64,000 nt of DNA from JBDKVA01 sp039679375 (lineage in GTDB: Bacteria > Bacillota > Clostridia > Acetivibrionales > DTU013): assembly GCA_039679375.1 (NCBI GenBank), contig JBDKVA010000207.1:33132-97131 (forward strand). The letters are read 5' to 3'. Below the pieces are notes generated by a model. The model was not told the DNA's origin and searched no databases. It was given only the letters and a program-made list of their open reading frames with translations. Positions 33,718 through 43,241 of the stretch are shown in pieces. Each line of letters opens with the position of its first letter. Position 1 is the stretch's first letter. A program made the position numbers and the translations under genes.

Positions 33718-34650
33718 ATGAAAACAGTATTTGGAGCGGAAAACATCAAATTTGCCAATAAAACTACAGCAGTTGGATTAGGCAATTTTGACGGACTGCA
33801 TGTGGGGCACATGGCACTGGTGAATACACTGATCAGTGAAGCCAGGATCAATAAGCTGGAATCCATGATCTATACCTTTACGAAGCATCCTGAGAATATT
33901 CTCAGAAAGAAGCTTTTTACTCCTCTGCTGACGACAGTGGGTAAGAAAATCCAGTTATTGAGCGAGACTGCACTGAATTACATTTTTTTTGATGAGTTTG
34001 ATGAGGAATATTCAAGGATGAAGCCGGAATGCTTCGTCAGGGAGATATTGCTGGGCAAGCTTGGAGCAAGGCTTGTTGTGGCAGGGTTTGACTACAGGTT
34101 CGGATACATGGGACAGGGTGATGTGAATATGCTCAGGGAATTCGGGAAAAAGTATGATTTCAAAGTGATCATGATCCCTCCTGTAAAAATTGACAATGAA
34201 ATTGTCAGCAGTACGCTGATACGGAAGCTTGTTGCAAAGGGCGATATGGAAAGCGTATTCAAGTATCTTGGACGGCACTATTCGGTTACGGGAGAAGTGC
34301 TTGACGGGAAGAGGATCGGCCGCAGGATCGGCTTTCCCACAGCAAATCTGCAGCCGGAGGATTACCTGATCATGCCTCGTTCCGGTGTTTATATCACAAA
34401 AACGCTTTATGACGGTGAATTTTACAGCAGCCTTACCAACATCGGCTTGAATCCGACCTTCGGAGATGTGGAGAGAATAAGCGCAGAGACGCATATCCTG
34501 AATTTTGACAGGGATATTTACAGGAGCAGTATCGAAGTGTTCTTTCTCGCAAAGCTTCGAAATGAGAAGAAATTTAAAAATGCCGAGGAGCTTGCCGGTC
34601 AGATCAGGCATGACATACAGTCTGCGAAGGACTATTTTTCCGTGCAGTAA
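33718..34650 (+). CDS. ribF: Bifunctional riboflavin kinase / FAD synthetase
   Basis: About 310 residues. The N-terminal nucleotidyltransferase domain carries GLGNFDGLHVGHMALV (HxGH motif) and the ISSTLIRK-like VSSTLIRKL; the C-terminal riboflavin kinase domain carries GRRIGFPTANLQPED and NIGLNPTFGD. The protein makes FMN and then FAD in the cytoplasm. I start at ATG 33718 with GGGG 8 bp upstream; the open frame back to 33610 has no support. The 139-bp gap after truB holds an inverted repeat and may contain its own control site. Confidence 0.95.
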   Translation: MKTVFGAENIKFANKTTAVGLGNFDGLHVGHMALVNTLISEARINKLESMIYTFTKHPENILRKKLFTPLLTTVGKKIQLLSETALNYIFFDEFDEEYSRMKPECFVREILLGKLGARLVVAGFDYRFGYMGQGDVNMLREFGKKYDFKVIMIPPVKIDNEIVSSTLIRKLVAKGDMESVFKYLGRHYSVTGEVLDGKRIGRRIGFPTANLQPEDYLIMPRSGVYITKTLYDGEFYSSLTNIGLNPTFGDVERISAETHILNFDRDIYRSSIEVFFLAKLRNEKKFKNAEELAGQIRHDIQSAKDYFSVQ

Positions 34651-34743
34651 TAAATATTCAACCGTAAAGACAATTTCGTTTTTTTATCGTATTATAATTT
34701 ATTTGTATGCAATTTTCGGGCAGGAAAAAAGGATGGTACTATT

Positions 34744-35478
34744 ATGATCATCAGGATGGAGAACCTGGGTAAGATTTATAACACGGGGAAAATCGAAGTA
34801 GAAGCACTGAAAAATGTGAATCTGGAGATTGAAGAGGGTGAATTTGTCTCCATAATGGGCCCTTCAGGATCGGGCAAATCTACCCTTATGAACATTATAG
34901 GCTGTCTGGATCGGTCAACCGGCGGATATTACGAGCTTGACAATGTGAATATTTCAATGCTGGATGATATTGAACTTGCCAGAATCCGTAATATTAAAAT
35001 AGGCTTTGTTTTTCAGTCCTTCAACCTGCTTCCAAGGATAACAGCACTTCAAAATGTGGAACTGCCTATGATCTACGCGGGGATCGGTAAAAAGGAGCGC
35101 AGGAGGAAAGCAATTGAGGCACTTGAAAGAGTATGCCTCGCAGACAGGATGGATCACAGGCCTAACGAGCTTTCAGGCGGACAAAAGCAAAGAGTAGCTA
35201 TTGCGCGCGCCCTCGTGAACAATCCTGCCATCATACTGGCGGACGAGCCGACAGGAAACCTGGATACCGCATCGGGTGAAGATATCATGGCTGTTTTCCA
35301 GGAATTGAACCGGGAAGGTGCGACGATTGTACTTGTGACACATGAACCGGACATCGCGCAGCACACGGGCAGGATCGTCAAATTCAGGGATGGGTTCCTC
35401 AAGTCAGATGAACCTGTGGTTCATCCCATTGATGCAAGGGACCTGATACGCGAGCGAAAATCCCAGGAAGCCGTATGA
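34744..35478 (+). CDS. ABC exporter ATP-binding subunit (MacB/LolD type)
   Basis: A 244-residue ATPase. All motifs are intact: Walker A GPSGSGKSTL, Q-loop FQSFNLLP, signature LSGGQKQRVAIARAL, Walker B IILADEPTGNLD and switch His in VTHE. It has the short LolD/MacB pattern rather than a fused permease, so it works with the separate FtsX-like permease at 37.7 kb. The start has GGATGG 7 bp upstream. In Gram-positives such systems commonly export or sense antimicrobial peptides or lipids; substrate unknown. Confidence 0.93.
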   Translation: MIIRMENLGKIYNTGKIEVEALKNVNLEIEEGEFVSIMGPSGSGKSTLMNIIGCLDRSTGGYYELDNVNISMLDDIELARIRNIKIGFVFQSFNLLPRITALQNVELPMIYAGIGKKERRRKAIEALERVCLADRMDHRPNELSGGQKQRVAIARALVNNPAIILADEPTGNLDTASGEDIMAVFQELNREGATIVLVTHEPDIAQHTGRIVKFRDGFLKSDEPVVHPIDARDLIRERKSQEAV

Positions 35479-35509
35479 TGAATAAATATAGAAGGAAGAT
35501 GGTCAAAAC

Positions 35510-36259
35510 ATGATGGAAACTCAAATCAGTCAGATCAGTCAAGAGGTATCGTGCGAACAGCCGGGACTACTAAAAAGGATATGGTGGGCAGCAGCCTCGC
35601 CGGGTAAATTGATGGGGTGCCTGGCGCAAAAGCCAAGAGTGCTTTTTGGTCTGATTCTTGCCGCTGTATCGATGGACGTATTGTATATTTCAAGAATGCC
35701 TCTTTATGAAGAATTCACCAGAAATACTCTGTATAAAACAAGTGAATATATGGAGTCGCTGGTTGGCCAATCCATGACAGCCGAAATGGTGGAAGAAAGC
35801 CTGCCGAAAACGGTAATACAAAGCCTGATTACAACACCTTTTGCCATGATCGCCTCTTTACTGTTTATAACGCTTGTTTACTTTGCCATCCTGAAAATAA
35901 TGGGCGGCCAAGGCAAATTCAAGGCTTACCTGTCAGTGATGTGCTATTCCTATGTCATTTCGGCATTATATATTCTGCTTGTCATACCGGTTTCATTTGT
36001 TACCGGAAGCCTTCATCTGGATATACCGTTGACAAGCCTGGCAATATTGGCGCCCGAAGAAATGGCCGGCACATTTTTATATGGTATTATGAAGGGACTG
36101 GATGTATTTGCCATATGGCATTCTGCTGTAGCCGCAATTGGTTTTGTTGCCGTAAGCAAGCTTAAAAAACCGTATGTGTACAGCGTAGTAGCCGGGATAT
36201 TTATTATAGGGCTGTTGATTACCGGAGTGGGTGCGATAGTGGCGAAGGCATTCATATAA
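35510..36259 (+). CDS. Yip1-family membrane protein
   Basis: A 249-residue protein with about five membrane segments (for example around residues 43-60, 113-135, 148-172, 210-223 and 225-248) and a Yip1-like layout: a hydrophilic N-terminus with LKRIWWAAASPGKLMGCLA, then the membrane core. Yip1-domain proteins in bacteria are uncharacterised; this one is set between the ABC ATPase and the adaptor protein of a MacAB-like exporter, so it may be an accessory subunit. Two Met codons at 35510 and 35513 are both possible starts. Confidence 0.7.
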   Translation: MMETQISQISQEVSCEQPGLLKRIWWAAASPGKLMGCLAQKPRVLFGLILAAVSMDVLYISRMPLYEEFTRNTLYKTSEYMESLVGQSMTAEMVEESLPKTVIQSLITTPFAMIASLLFITLVYFAILKIMGGQGKFKAYLSVMCYSYVISALYILLVIPVSFVTGSLHLDIPLTSLAILAPEEMAGTFLYGIMKGLDVFAIWHSAVAAIGFVAVSKLKKPYVYSVVAGIFIIGLLITGVGAIVAKAFI

Positions 36260-36297
36260 AAAGCATACAACGGTTTTCTGAATATACTTTTTATCAA

Positions 36298-36315
36298 ATT
36301 TGTTCAACTTATATA
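36298..36315 (+). repeat. 18-bp direct repeat shared with the ribF upstream region
   Basis: ATTTGTTCAACTTATATA here is identical to 33665-33682. Both copies lie about 36-45 bp before a coding start (ribF at 33718, adaptor gene at 36360). The trailing TATATAAT could supply a -10 box at this copy. Confidence 0.8.
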
Positions 36316-36359
36316 ATATCGTTTGAAGTGAAGGAAGATCTATTTCAGGAGGGTACAGA

Positions 36360-37631
36360 ATGAATAAAAAGGTTATAATGGGCGGCATCATTGCCATTTG
36401 TATAATAGGACTTGTTGCCGCAGGAATCATAAAGGCTGCGGGCAATGGCGGCGGCAGGGCATTTTCGGTGGATACGGCGAAAATACAAAAAGGCGGGATT
36501 TCGTCTTATATCTCTTCAGACGGCATGATTGAAGAGACTGAAAAGGCGGAGGTGTTTTTTGACACACCCTTGAAAGTCGGGAAGCTGCTTGTTGAAGTCG
36601 GTCAGAGCGTTACAAAAGGACAACAGCTTTTTGAACTTGATTTGAGCGCTTTGCAATCGCAATTGGAGACACTCAGAATAAATAAAAATACGCAGCAGAT
36701 CTCACTGAACGCAAAAGCAATGGATGCAGAAGTGGAAAGAGCCTACAACAACCTGAAGGCGGCCGAACGCAATTATAACGACACGAAAAAGACTTTTGAG
36801 GAGAACAGGGAATTATACAACGCAAATGCCATTTCAAAGTCCGAGCTTGACATGTCCGAAAAAGCTTTTATTGAAGCGGAATCGGGGATGAGCGGCCTGA
36901 AGAATGCCAAAATAGCCTATAATTCCGCTGTGGAGAACAGGAATAATTCCAGGAAATCCGCAGAGGAAAGCATGAAAGCGACCGATATACAGATATCGGA
37001 TATGGAAAAGAAGATAAACACAATTGAAGAAAATTGTAAAAGCCCCATTACAGGCATGGTTACAAGCCTGGGAGTCCAGGCAGGCGCATTTACCGGCAGC
37101 ATGCAGGCGGCCTATAAGGTCATTGATCCGGATAAGCTCCAGGTAAGGGCTAAAGTGAAGGAATACGACATAAAGAATGTGGCGGTAGGACAGAAAGCAA
37201 GGATCACGGGAGAGGCGATCGATAAGAGCACCGAGGTGACAGGAATAGTGAAAAGCATCGCTCCTGTTGCGGTAACCAATATGACTTCCAATGGAAACGA
37301 AACCGTCGTAGAGGTGCTGGTAGAAGTAGATGGGGCGGAGGGTGTACTGAAGCCCGGCCTCAACGTTACCTGTGAAATATCGACAGTAAATAAAAAGGAT
37401 GTGCTTCTTGTTCCGATGGAAGCAATTATGCCGGATAAGGACGATAATAATATCGTTTTCGTAGTTGACGAAAACAAGGGTACAATGCTGCAAAGGCAAG
37501 TAACCGTAGGGCTGAATTCCGATATGTATGTTGAGATCCTGGAAGGGCTAAAAGAGGGTGAACTGGTGGTACTGGACCCTCAGCCGACTTACAGGGACGG
37601 CTCGCGTGTCAGGATATCCGAAGAAAAGTAG
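36360..37631 (+). CDS. MacA-like periplasmic adaptor (HlyD family)
   Basis: A 423-residue membrane-fusion protein with one N-terminal membrane anchor (about residues 6-26). A biotinyl-lipoyl half-motif is followed by a long coiled coil (about 105-225), the returning half-motif (about 226-255) and beta-barrel domains, including CEISTVNKKDVLLVPMEAI and the C-terminal MYVEILEGLKEGELVVL. In Gram-positives the adaptor links the permease to the cell wall side. AGGAGG precedes the ATG. It lies between the Yip1 protein and the permease in the same operon. Confidence 0.9.
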   Translation: MNKKVIMGGIIAICIIGLVAAGIIKAAGNGGGRAFSVDTAKIQKGGISSYISSDGMIEETEKAEVFFDTPLKVGKLLVEVGQSVTKGQQLFELDLSALQSQLETLRINKNTQQISLNAKAMDAEVERAYNNLKAAERNYNDTKKTFEENRELYNANAISKSELDMSEKAFIEAESGMSGLKNAKIAYNSAVENRNNSRKSAEESMKATDIQISDMEKKINTIEENCKSPITGMVTSLGVQAGAFTGSMQAAYKVIDPDKLQVRAKVKEYDIKNVAVGQKARITGEAIDKSTEVTGIVKSIAPVAVTNMTSNGNETVVEVLVEVDGAEGVLKPGLNVTCEISTVNKKDVLLVPMEAIMPDKDDNNIVFVVDENKGTMLQRQVTVGLNSDMYVEILEGLKEGELVVLDPQPTYRDGSRVRISEEK

Positions 37632-37683
37632 GCAGCCTTGAACAATGAACGTATAATACCAGGAGTGAATTGAGGTTGGCAGG

Positions 37684-38898
37684 ATGAATTTTTCAGAAAG
37701 CTTCAAACAGGCCATGGATAGCCTGAAAGCAAATAAGCTTCGTTCGATTCTTACGATGCTGGGAATTGTGATGGGAGTATTTTCGATTATTACCATAATG
37801 GCTTTGGGAAGCGCTGCTGAAGCCTATATGAACAGTCAGTTTGAAAAAATCGGCGCTAATACGGTCACCATTTCATACAAGAAAATGAGTGTGGATAAAA
37901 AGGATTGGCTTCGGATGGAGGATCTGGAGACCGTTAAGAAGATCGCACCGGAGATCAAGAACATTGCGACATCGCAGACAAAAAGAGGAAGCCTGCGTAT
38001 TGGAAACGAAACCAGGGATGCGCTCATCTATGCCGTATCCTCGCAATATAAGAATTTCGATCTGATTGAGATGGCGCAGGGACGGTTTATCAATGAATTT
38101 GATGTGACTTCTCGCGCCAAGGTGATCATCGTTGACGAGACATTCGTTAAAAAGTACTTTAAAGCAGGCCAGAATGTGGTAGGGGAGAACATATCACTCA
38201 AAACGCCGTCGGGAAGCTCGGTCGCCCTAAAGATCATTGGTGTGAAGAAGAGCGGAGATGATTTGTTTGAGAGCATGTACAACAGTGACATGATCCCGGC
38301 ATTTGTCTATATGCCGATCACCGCGATCCAGTCTATTTATCCGAACAGCGAACGGCTTGAGAGCATTATGGTGTCACTGGTTGAAAAGGATAAGCTGCGT
38401 GACGTTGGCAAAAGGATCGTGAAGGGGCTTGAGATGAAACACGGCAGCGAAGATGTGTATATGGCGCAAAATTCAGCAGATCTGCAGCAGGCCTTTTCCG
38501 ATGTGCTGGGGGTCATCTCCTCCGTGCTGCTTGTCATCGCCATCATTACACTGATCGTTGGAGGCATAGGTATTATCAACATACTGCTTGTTTCCGTCAC
38601 GGAAAGAATAAGGGAAATAGGTATCCGGAAAGCGCTTGGGGCGCAAAAAAAGGATATAATACTGCAATTCATCACCGAATCGATCATCATGACAGGAACC
38701 AGCGGACTTGTCGGCATTATAATCGGCGTTATTGCAGGAGGTATAATTTCCTCATTGATAAAAATCCCACCTGTTGTCGATCTGAAGGTAATCAGCCTGG
38801 CTTTCCTGGGTTCTGTCGCATTAGGCCTCATATTTGGCGTTTACCCGGCCAAACGTGCTGCCGACCTTGATCCGATTGAATCATTACGGTATGAGTGA
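37684..38898 (+). CDS. MacB-type ABC permease (FtsX-like)
   Basis: A 404-residue permease: an N-terminal membrane helix (about 22-42, with LTMLGIVMGVFSIITIMALG, 20 residues), a MacB_PCD extracellular domain (about 50-250) and three C-terminal helices in the FtsX pattern, including VTERIREIGIRKALGA and PAKRAADLDPIESLRYE. It should form a dimer powered by the ATPase at 34.7 kb. The ribosome-binding site is GAGG about 10 bp before the ATG. The gene ends the exporter operon; a lactonase gene lies convergent 25 bp later. Confidence 0.92.
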   Translation: MNFSESFKQAMDSLKANKLRSILTMLGIVMGVFSIITIMALGSAAEAYMNSQFEKIGANTVTISYKKMSVDKKDWLRMEDLETVKKIAPEIKNIATSQTKRGSLRIGNETRDALIYAVSSQYKNFDLIEMAQGRFINEFDVTSRAKVIIVDETFVKKYFKAGQNVVGENISLKTPSGSSVALKIIGVKKSGDDLFESMYNSDMIPAFVYMPITAIQSIYPNSERLESIMVSLVEKDKLRDVGKRIVKGLEMKHGSEDVYMAQNSADLQQAFSDVLGVISSVLLVIAIITLIVGGIGIINILLVSVTERIREIGIRKALGAQKKDIILQFITESIIMTGTSGLVGIIIGVIAGGIISSLIKIPPVVDLKVISLAFLGSVALGLIFGVYPAKRAADLDPIESLRYE

Positions 38899-38923
38899 CT
38901 GCTTTTTGCCAGGTGGATCAAAT

Positions 38924-39982
38924 TCAATCGATAAACTGAAAACTTGAAGGCTTTTCTATTCCGCCGATATGATTTATGATCTCCGGCATGCCTGTTCCGG
39001 CGGATATCCGGCAAAGACTTACGGAATCGGAATCCAGATTGCCTACAAGCATATATTTGCCTGAAGGGTCAATGGCAAAATCCCTGGGCGTTTTTTGCGG
39101 TAATGTCATAAAACCTGCAGAAGCAAGGTTGTAATCCTTTTCGTTTATTATGAAAACTGCGATGCTGTCACAGCCTCTGTTCGCACCGTACAAAAAGCGC
39201 CCGTCCTTTGAAATGTGTATGGCAGAACAATAGGAGGTTCCTTTGAAATCATGTGGGAGCGCTGATAACTGCTGAATGGAGTTCAAAATACCCGTTGATT
39301 TATTGAAACAAAGTACATTTACCATATTGTTCAGTTCATTAATTAAATAGATGGTATTGCCGTACGGATGAATTTCAAGATGCCTTGGTCCGGCGCCTGA
39401 AGCAGTCTGCATGACGCTGTGCGCGTATAGATTACCTTCTTCGAGGATATAGACATACACTCTGTCGGCTCCCAGATCCGTTGCCAGGACATAGCGGGTG
39501 CCGGGTACCTGGCGGATGAAATGCGCCCTTGCCTGTGACTGACTGCCCGGTACGATCCCCTTCCGAAGCGGATCTCCGTTTTCATGCCGGATGACGGCAC
39601 TGCAGCTGCTTAGGGAACCGTCCGGATTTACCGGGTTTGTGTATACTATCCCGTCGGCATAGCTTGCAGACAGAAGTGTATGCTGGTCTTCCGACAACGA
39701 TATGTGGCATGGACCTGAAGTGTTGAAGGTGATGCTGTTGATATGCCTGGGGGCAAGCTTGTCTGAAATATCATATGCGCTTACACCACCAAGCCCGTTG
39801 GAAATCTCATTATTCGCGTAGAGATACTTCCCGCCGGCATGGATGCAGAGGTAGGATGGTTTGTTACAATGGCCGGCGCGGTTCAATATGTGCAACTCTT
39901 CCTTCTCTTTATCCAGCTCCATAACATAGATGTTTTCAGAGTAGGTACCAACATAAAATATATTTTTTCCGCAAGACTGCAT
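38924..39982 (-). CDS. Lactonase-family seven-bladed beta-propeller protein
   Basis: About 352 residues of the 6-phosphogluconolactonase (Pgl, YbhE/YkgB-like) beta-propeller family. Repeated blade motifs include FYVGTYSENIYVMEL, KPSYLCIHAGGKYLYANNE, GPRHLEIHPYGNTIYLINEL (20 residues) and RDFAIDPSGKYMLVGN. Pgl enzymes hydrolyse 6-phosphogluconolactone, but many relatives have unknown substrates. The start at 39982 has AAAGGTAGG about 9 bp upstream; Met at 40003 (seven residues longer) has a weaker site. It runs convergent to the ABC operon and divergent from the decarboxylase gene. Confidence 0.85.
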   Translation of the reverse strand: MQSCGKNIFYVGTYSENIYVMELDKEKEELHILNRAGHCNKPSYLCIHAGGKYLYANNEISNGLGGVSAYDISDKLAPRHINSITFNTSGPCHISLSEDQHTLLSASYADGIVYTNPVNPDGSLSSCSAVIRHENGDPLRKGIVPGSQSQARAHFIRQVPGTRYVLATDLGADRVYVYILEEGNLYAHSVMQTASGAGPRHLEIHPYGNTIYLINELNNMVNVLCFNKSTGILNSIQQLSALPHDFKGTSYCSAIHISKDGRFLYGANRGCDSIAVFIINEKDYNLASAGFMTLPQKTPRDFAIDPSGKYMLVGNLDSDSVSLCRISAGTGMPEIINHIGGIEKPSSFQFID

Positions 39983-40205
39983 GCAGCACAACCTACCTTT
40001 CATTTGCCTGGTATTTTAAATATATCAATATAGATATTTCCAGTCAATTATACTCCCTCTGCATTGTCAGCTGCAACATAAACAGTTCCACAGCGGTAAT
40101 CATGCACATGTTGGCACTCACCTGCCATATAATACACGGATGACTTCGCTAAAGCATGCTTGTATATCATGCATGCTACGCTACATAATATCAGGTGATG
40201 GAAAG

Positions 40206-41657
40206 GTGAGAATCAACCAGAACAGAACACCTCTGTTTGATGCGGTGAAAAAATATATCAATGATGACGTGATCCCATTTCACGTCCCGGGCCACAAGCA
40301 AGGCAAAGGCCTTCGCGAACTGGTCGATTACATAGGCGAGATGGCTCTTCGGATGGATGTAAACGGTATGGAAGATTTGGACTATGCCAACAATCCTACC
40401 GGTGTTATAATGGAGGCTCAAAACCTGATGGCGCATGCCTTCGGTGCGGAGCACTCCAATTTTCTGGTAAATGGCACGACATCTGGTGTACAGGCCATGA
40501 TACTAAGCACCTGTGAACCCGGCAGCAGTATCATAATCCCAAGGAATGCCCATAAATCAACGATCGGCGGCATTATTCTCAGCGGCTCCATGCCTGTGTA
40601 TGTACAGCCTGAGATGAACACAGAGCTTGGCATCACGATGGGCGTCACAGTGGAAAGCATAAAAAAGGCAATCAGGCAGAATCCGCATGCCAGGGCGGTA
40701 TTCATTATTAACCCGACCTATTACGGTATGACGTCCGACCTCAAATCCATTGTCAGGGTAGCGCACATGCATGATATGGCAGTGCTGGTGGATGAGGCGC
40801 ATGGCGCGCACATGTCGTTCCATGATGATTTCCCGCTTACGGCAATGGAGGTGGGAGCCGACATGAGTGCCGCAAGTATCCACAAGACTGCCGGCTCGCT
40901 GACCCAGAGTTCGGTCCTGCTCTCACGCGGAGGGCTCATATCGTACGACAGGATCAGGCAATCTCTTGGCCTTACTTTTACTTCAAGCGCCTCATATCTT
41001 CTGATGTGCTCGCTTGATATAGCCAGAAAACAGCTTGCGATATATGGCGCGGAGATGCTGGAGGAAACGCTGGGATTGGCACGCTGGGCAAGAAATGAAT
41101 TAAATGCGGTAAAGGGCTTGTATGCATTCGGCCGTGAACTGGCAGGGCAAAGCGGCTGCGCTGATTTTGACGAAACCAAACTGGGAATCAATATCAGAAA
41201 GCTCGGTTACACGGGGTATCAGGTAGAGGCCATCCTCAGGGAAAAGTACAATATACAGGTGGAGATGTCCGATATGTATAACATTCTGGCGATCCTGTCA
41301 CTAGGTGACAGGATGGAGGATGTCGAGGCTCTGGTAAATGCGTTGAAGGAAATATCTCAAGGCCGCATTGAAGCCGCGCCATACGCTGCTGCTACGATGC
41401 CGGAAAATCCGGAAATGATTGTTACCCCGCGCGACGCGTTTTACAATGCCAAGAAAAGTGTGAAGCTTGAGGAGGCCGCAGGGGAAATTGCAGGAGAGAT
41501 GGTGATGGCATACCCGCCGGGAATACCGGTAATTTGCCTGGGAGAAAGGATCACTTCCGATATGATCGACTATATCAGGCTGTTGAAGGAGCAAAGATGC
41601 CAGCTGCAGGGGACCTCGGACCCAAGGGTGGACCATATAAAAGTTCTGGGTAAGTGA
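40206..41657 (+). CDS. Orn/Lys/Arg decarboxylase-family PLP enzyme
   Basis: About 483 residues, a fold-type I PLP enzyme of the short Gram-positive group (SpeA-like arginine decarboxylase, Cad or YaaO-like). Seen are TPLFDAVKKY, the conserved PFHVPGHKQGKG, DEAHGAHMSFHDDFP (Asp of the PLP ring) and the Schiff-base Lys in ASIHKTAGSLTQSS. The C-terminal Orn/Lys/Arg decarboxylase domain with YPPGIPVICLGE is present. Products would be agmatine, cadaverine or putrescine; substrate not resolved by sequence. GTG 40206 has AGGTGA 7 bp upstream and starts where family members begin; the upstream extension to 40140 lacks a site. It ends directly against the convergent EamA gene. Confidence 0.92.
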   Translation: MRINQNRTPLFDAVKKYINDDVIPFHVPGHKQGKGLRELVDYIGEMALRMDVNGMEDLDYANNPTGVIMEAQNLMAHAFGAEHSNFLVNGTTSGVQAMILSTCEPGSSIIIPRNAHKSTIGGIILSGSMPVYVQPEMNTELGITMGVTVESIKKAIRQNPHARAVFIINPTYYGMTSDLKSIVRVAHMHDMAVLVDEAHGAHMSFHDDFPLTAMEVGADMSAASIHKTAGSLTQSSVLLSRGGLISYDRIRQSLGLTFTSSASYLLMCSLDIARKQLAIYGAEMLEETLGLARWARNELNAVKGLYAFGRELAGQSGCADFDETKLGINIRKLGYTGYQVEAILREKYNIQVEMSDMYNILAILSLGDRMEDVEALVNALKEISQGRIEAAPYAAATMPENPEMIVTPRDAFYNAKKSVKLEEAAGEIAGEMVMAYPPGIPVICLGERITSDMIDYIRLLKEQRCQLQGTSDPRVDHIKVLGK

Positions 41658-42101
41658 TTAAACAATGATGATAATGCCTGCTATAACAAGAGCAGCGCCG
41701 ATCAGTCTTCTCAAGGACATTTGCTCGCCAAAAAAGATCACGGAGCATAATATTGTAATAAGAGGCGAGCTGGACATTACGATGGTCACAAGCGAAACAT
41801 CGCCCTTTTTCAATGCGGCGTAATAGGCAAGGTCACCAACCAGTGTTGCCAAAAGCGCTTCAATGCCAATAAGCCACCATGAGCTTGCAGGAATACCTGC
41901 TATTTTAGGGAAACTGCCGCTGGCAATCACCCAGCCCGAAACCACACTGGCGGCAAAAATTGTTCTTAGCACCAGACCGGCAACAGGGTCGATATTTTTC
42001 AGTGCAACTTTGGCAAAGACCGGAGCAATACCCCAACAGAGCATACCAAAGAGCGACAGGAATACCACCATTTTTTTGCTACCCCCAGATATTCTCACCA
42101 T
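41658..42101 (-). CDS. Half-size EamA/DMT-family transporter
   Basis: A 147-residue membrane protein with about five helices, holding one EamA domain only: LFGMLCWGIAPVFAKVALKN, LIGIEALLATLVGDLAYYAA and the terminal LIGAALVIAGIIIIV. Full DMT transporters have two such domains; single-domain proteins work as dimers. A site AGAGG lies 7 bp before the start. Substrate unknown. Nothing indicates truncation: both ends look natural. It is convergent to the decarboxylase gene with no gap. Confidence 0.82.
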   Translation of the reverse strand: MVRISGGSKKMVVFLSLFGMLCWGIAPVFAKVALKNIDPVAGLVLRTIFAASVVSGWVIASGSFPKIAGIPASSWWLIGIEALLATLVGDLAYYAALKKGDVSLVTIVMSSSPLITILCSVIFFGEQMSLRRLIGAALVIAGIIIIV

Positions 42102-42246
42102 TTCAGTTCCTCTAAAGGTTAGATCGTAAAGCTTTTCTCAAAAGACAATATGAAATGGAATTGATTTTTATTCCTGTGATATATGCATTATATATTTGGA
42201 ATAAATTTTGCAGTTTATTTTATGGGCTGGTACAAATAATATTTGC

Positions 42247-43185
42247 ATGAAAAAACGAATGATCACATCAAAGAAAAGGAAGATCCGCATAACGGCGATA
42301 ACAATGCTTGCCGCCATATTGATATCCGGTGCTTCCAGTGCCGGAGCCGCCGCTGTATCAAAAGAAATTGCTGTCATCAAAGATCCCGGTACGGAGGGGT
42401 TGATCCGGGAAGGGATCAGTATGGATCTGGTTTCCGGTCCGACGAAGGATATGCCATGGGAATCCGACAGGGAATTTATCAAAGCAAGACTGAGAAATGA
42501 TACCAACGTATTGCTTGGCGGATACAGGACAGTATTGAAAGACCCTTTACCCGGCGAGGAGTATAATGTACATCTGGCGGCTGCTCTTTTAGCAGGCACA
42601 GTAATAAAACCTGGAGGAATATTCTCACAGAATTCGACAATTGGGCCTTATACGGAGGAAAAAGGTTTTGAAAAAGGGCCCACCTATATTGGTACTACGT
42701 TGACAACGACGGTTGGAGGAGGCGTATGCAAGATCGCCTCGACGCTTTACAATGTAGCGGTACTTTCCAACCTGAAAATTATTGAACGTCACAACCACAG
42801 CATGCCTGTGCCCTATGTGCCGTACGGACAGGACGCTACGGTGGCATATGGCGTAAAGGACATCCGGTTCAGGAATGAAACCGGGTCTGATATGATGATA
42901 TGGGCGCAGGGCATCGACAATGTTCTGTATATGGCCTTTTACGGCAGGCAGCCCGGCCCGGTAGTGGAATGGACGCATGAAGTGGTGGAGGTCAGGAAGG
43001 CACCGGTCCTTTTCAGGATCAATCCCAAACTCGGCGCGGACGAACAAAGGCTATTGCTGGAAGGAATGGATGGAGCAATTGTAAAGTCATGGGTCACGGT
43101 CAGCTCCGGGAATCAAGTCAATGTCAAATATATGGGAATCAGCGATTACAGACCCATGCCCCATCTCGTAGAAAAAGGAGGGTAA
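42247..43185 (+). CDS. VanW-family protein
   Basis: About 312 residues with an N-terminal signal or membrane segment (about 12-36, ITAITMLAAILISGASSAGA, 20 residues), so probably exported. The VanW domain (about 120-250) shows AGTVIKPGGIFSQNSTIGP, GGGVCKIASTLYNVAVLSN and ERHNHSMPVPYVPYGQDATV (20 residues). VanW is associated with some vancomycin resistance clusters but has no known activity; VanW proteins are common in Clostridia and may be wall-related. Starts at ATG 42247 in frame; the site is weak. TTG 42208 is less likely. It stands alone with no van genes nearby. Confidence 0.88.
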   Translation: MKKRMITSKKRKIRITAITMLAAILISGASSAGAAAVSKEIAVIKDPGTEGLIREGISMDLVSGPTKDMPWESDREFIKARLRNDTNVLLGGYRTVLKDPLPGEEYNVHLAAALLAGTVIKPGGIFSQNSTIGPYTEEKGFEKGPTYIGTTLTTTVGGGVCKIASTLYNVAVLSNLKIIERHNHSMPVPYVPYGQDATVAYGVKDIRFRNETGSDMMIWAQGIDNVLYMAFYGRQPGPVVEWTHEVVEVRKAPVLFRINPKLGADEQRLLLEGMDGAIVKSWVTVSSGNQVNVKYMGISDYRPMPHLVEKGG

Positions 43186-43241
43186 GCATAAACCCTGCAT
43201 CCTGGCATAACATCATAATATAGGAATCGTTTAAATATAAC

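Noticed and set aside
36834..37499. Antisense frame of 221 aa over the adaptor gene
   Set aside because: Opposite strand of a clear HlyD-family gene with no independent support.
40153..40177. Palindrome AGCATGC/GCATGCT and a promoter-like pair before the decarboxylase
   Set aside because: The predicted start would fall on the ribosome-binding site of GTG 40206, so the promoter reading is doubtful; the palindrome alone is short.
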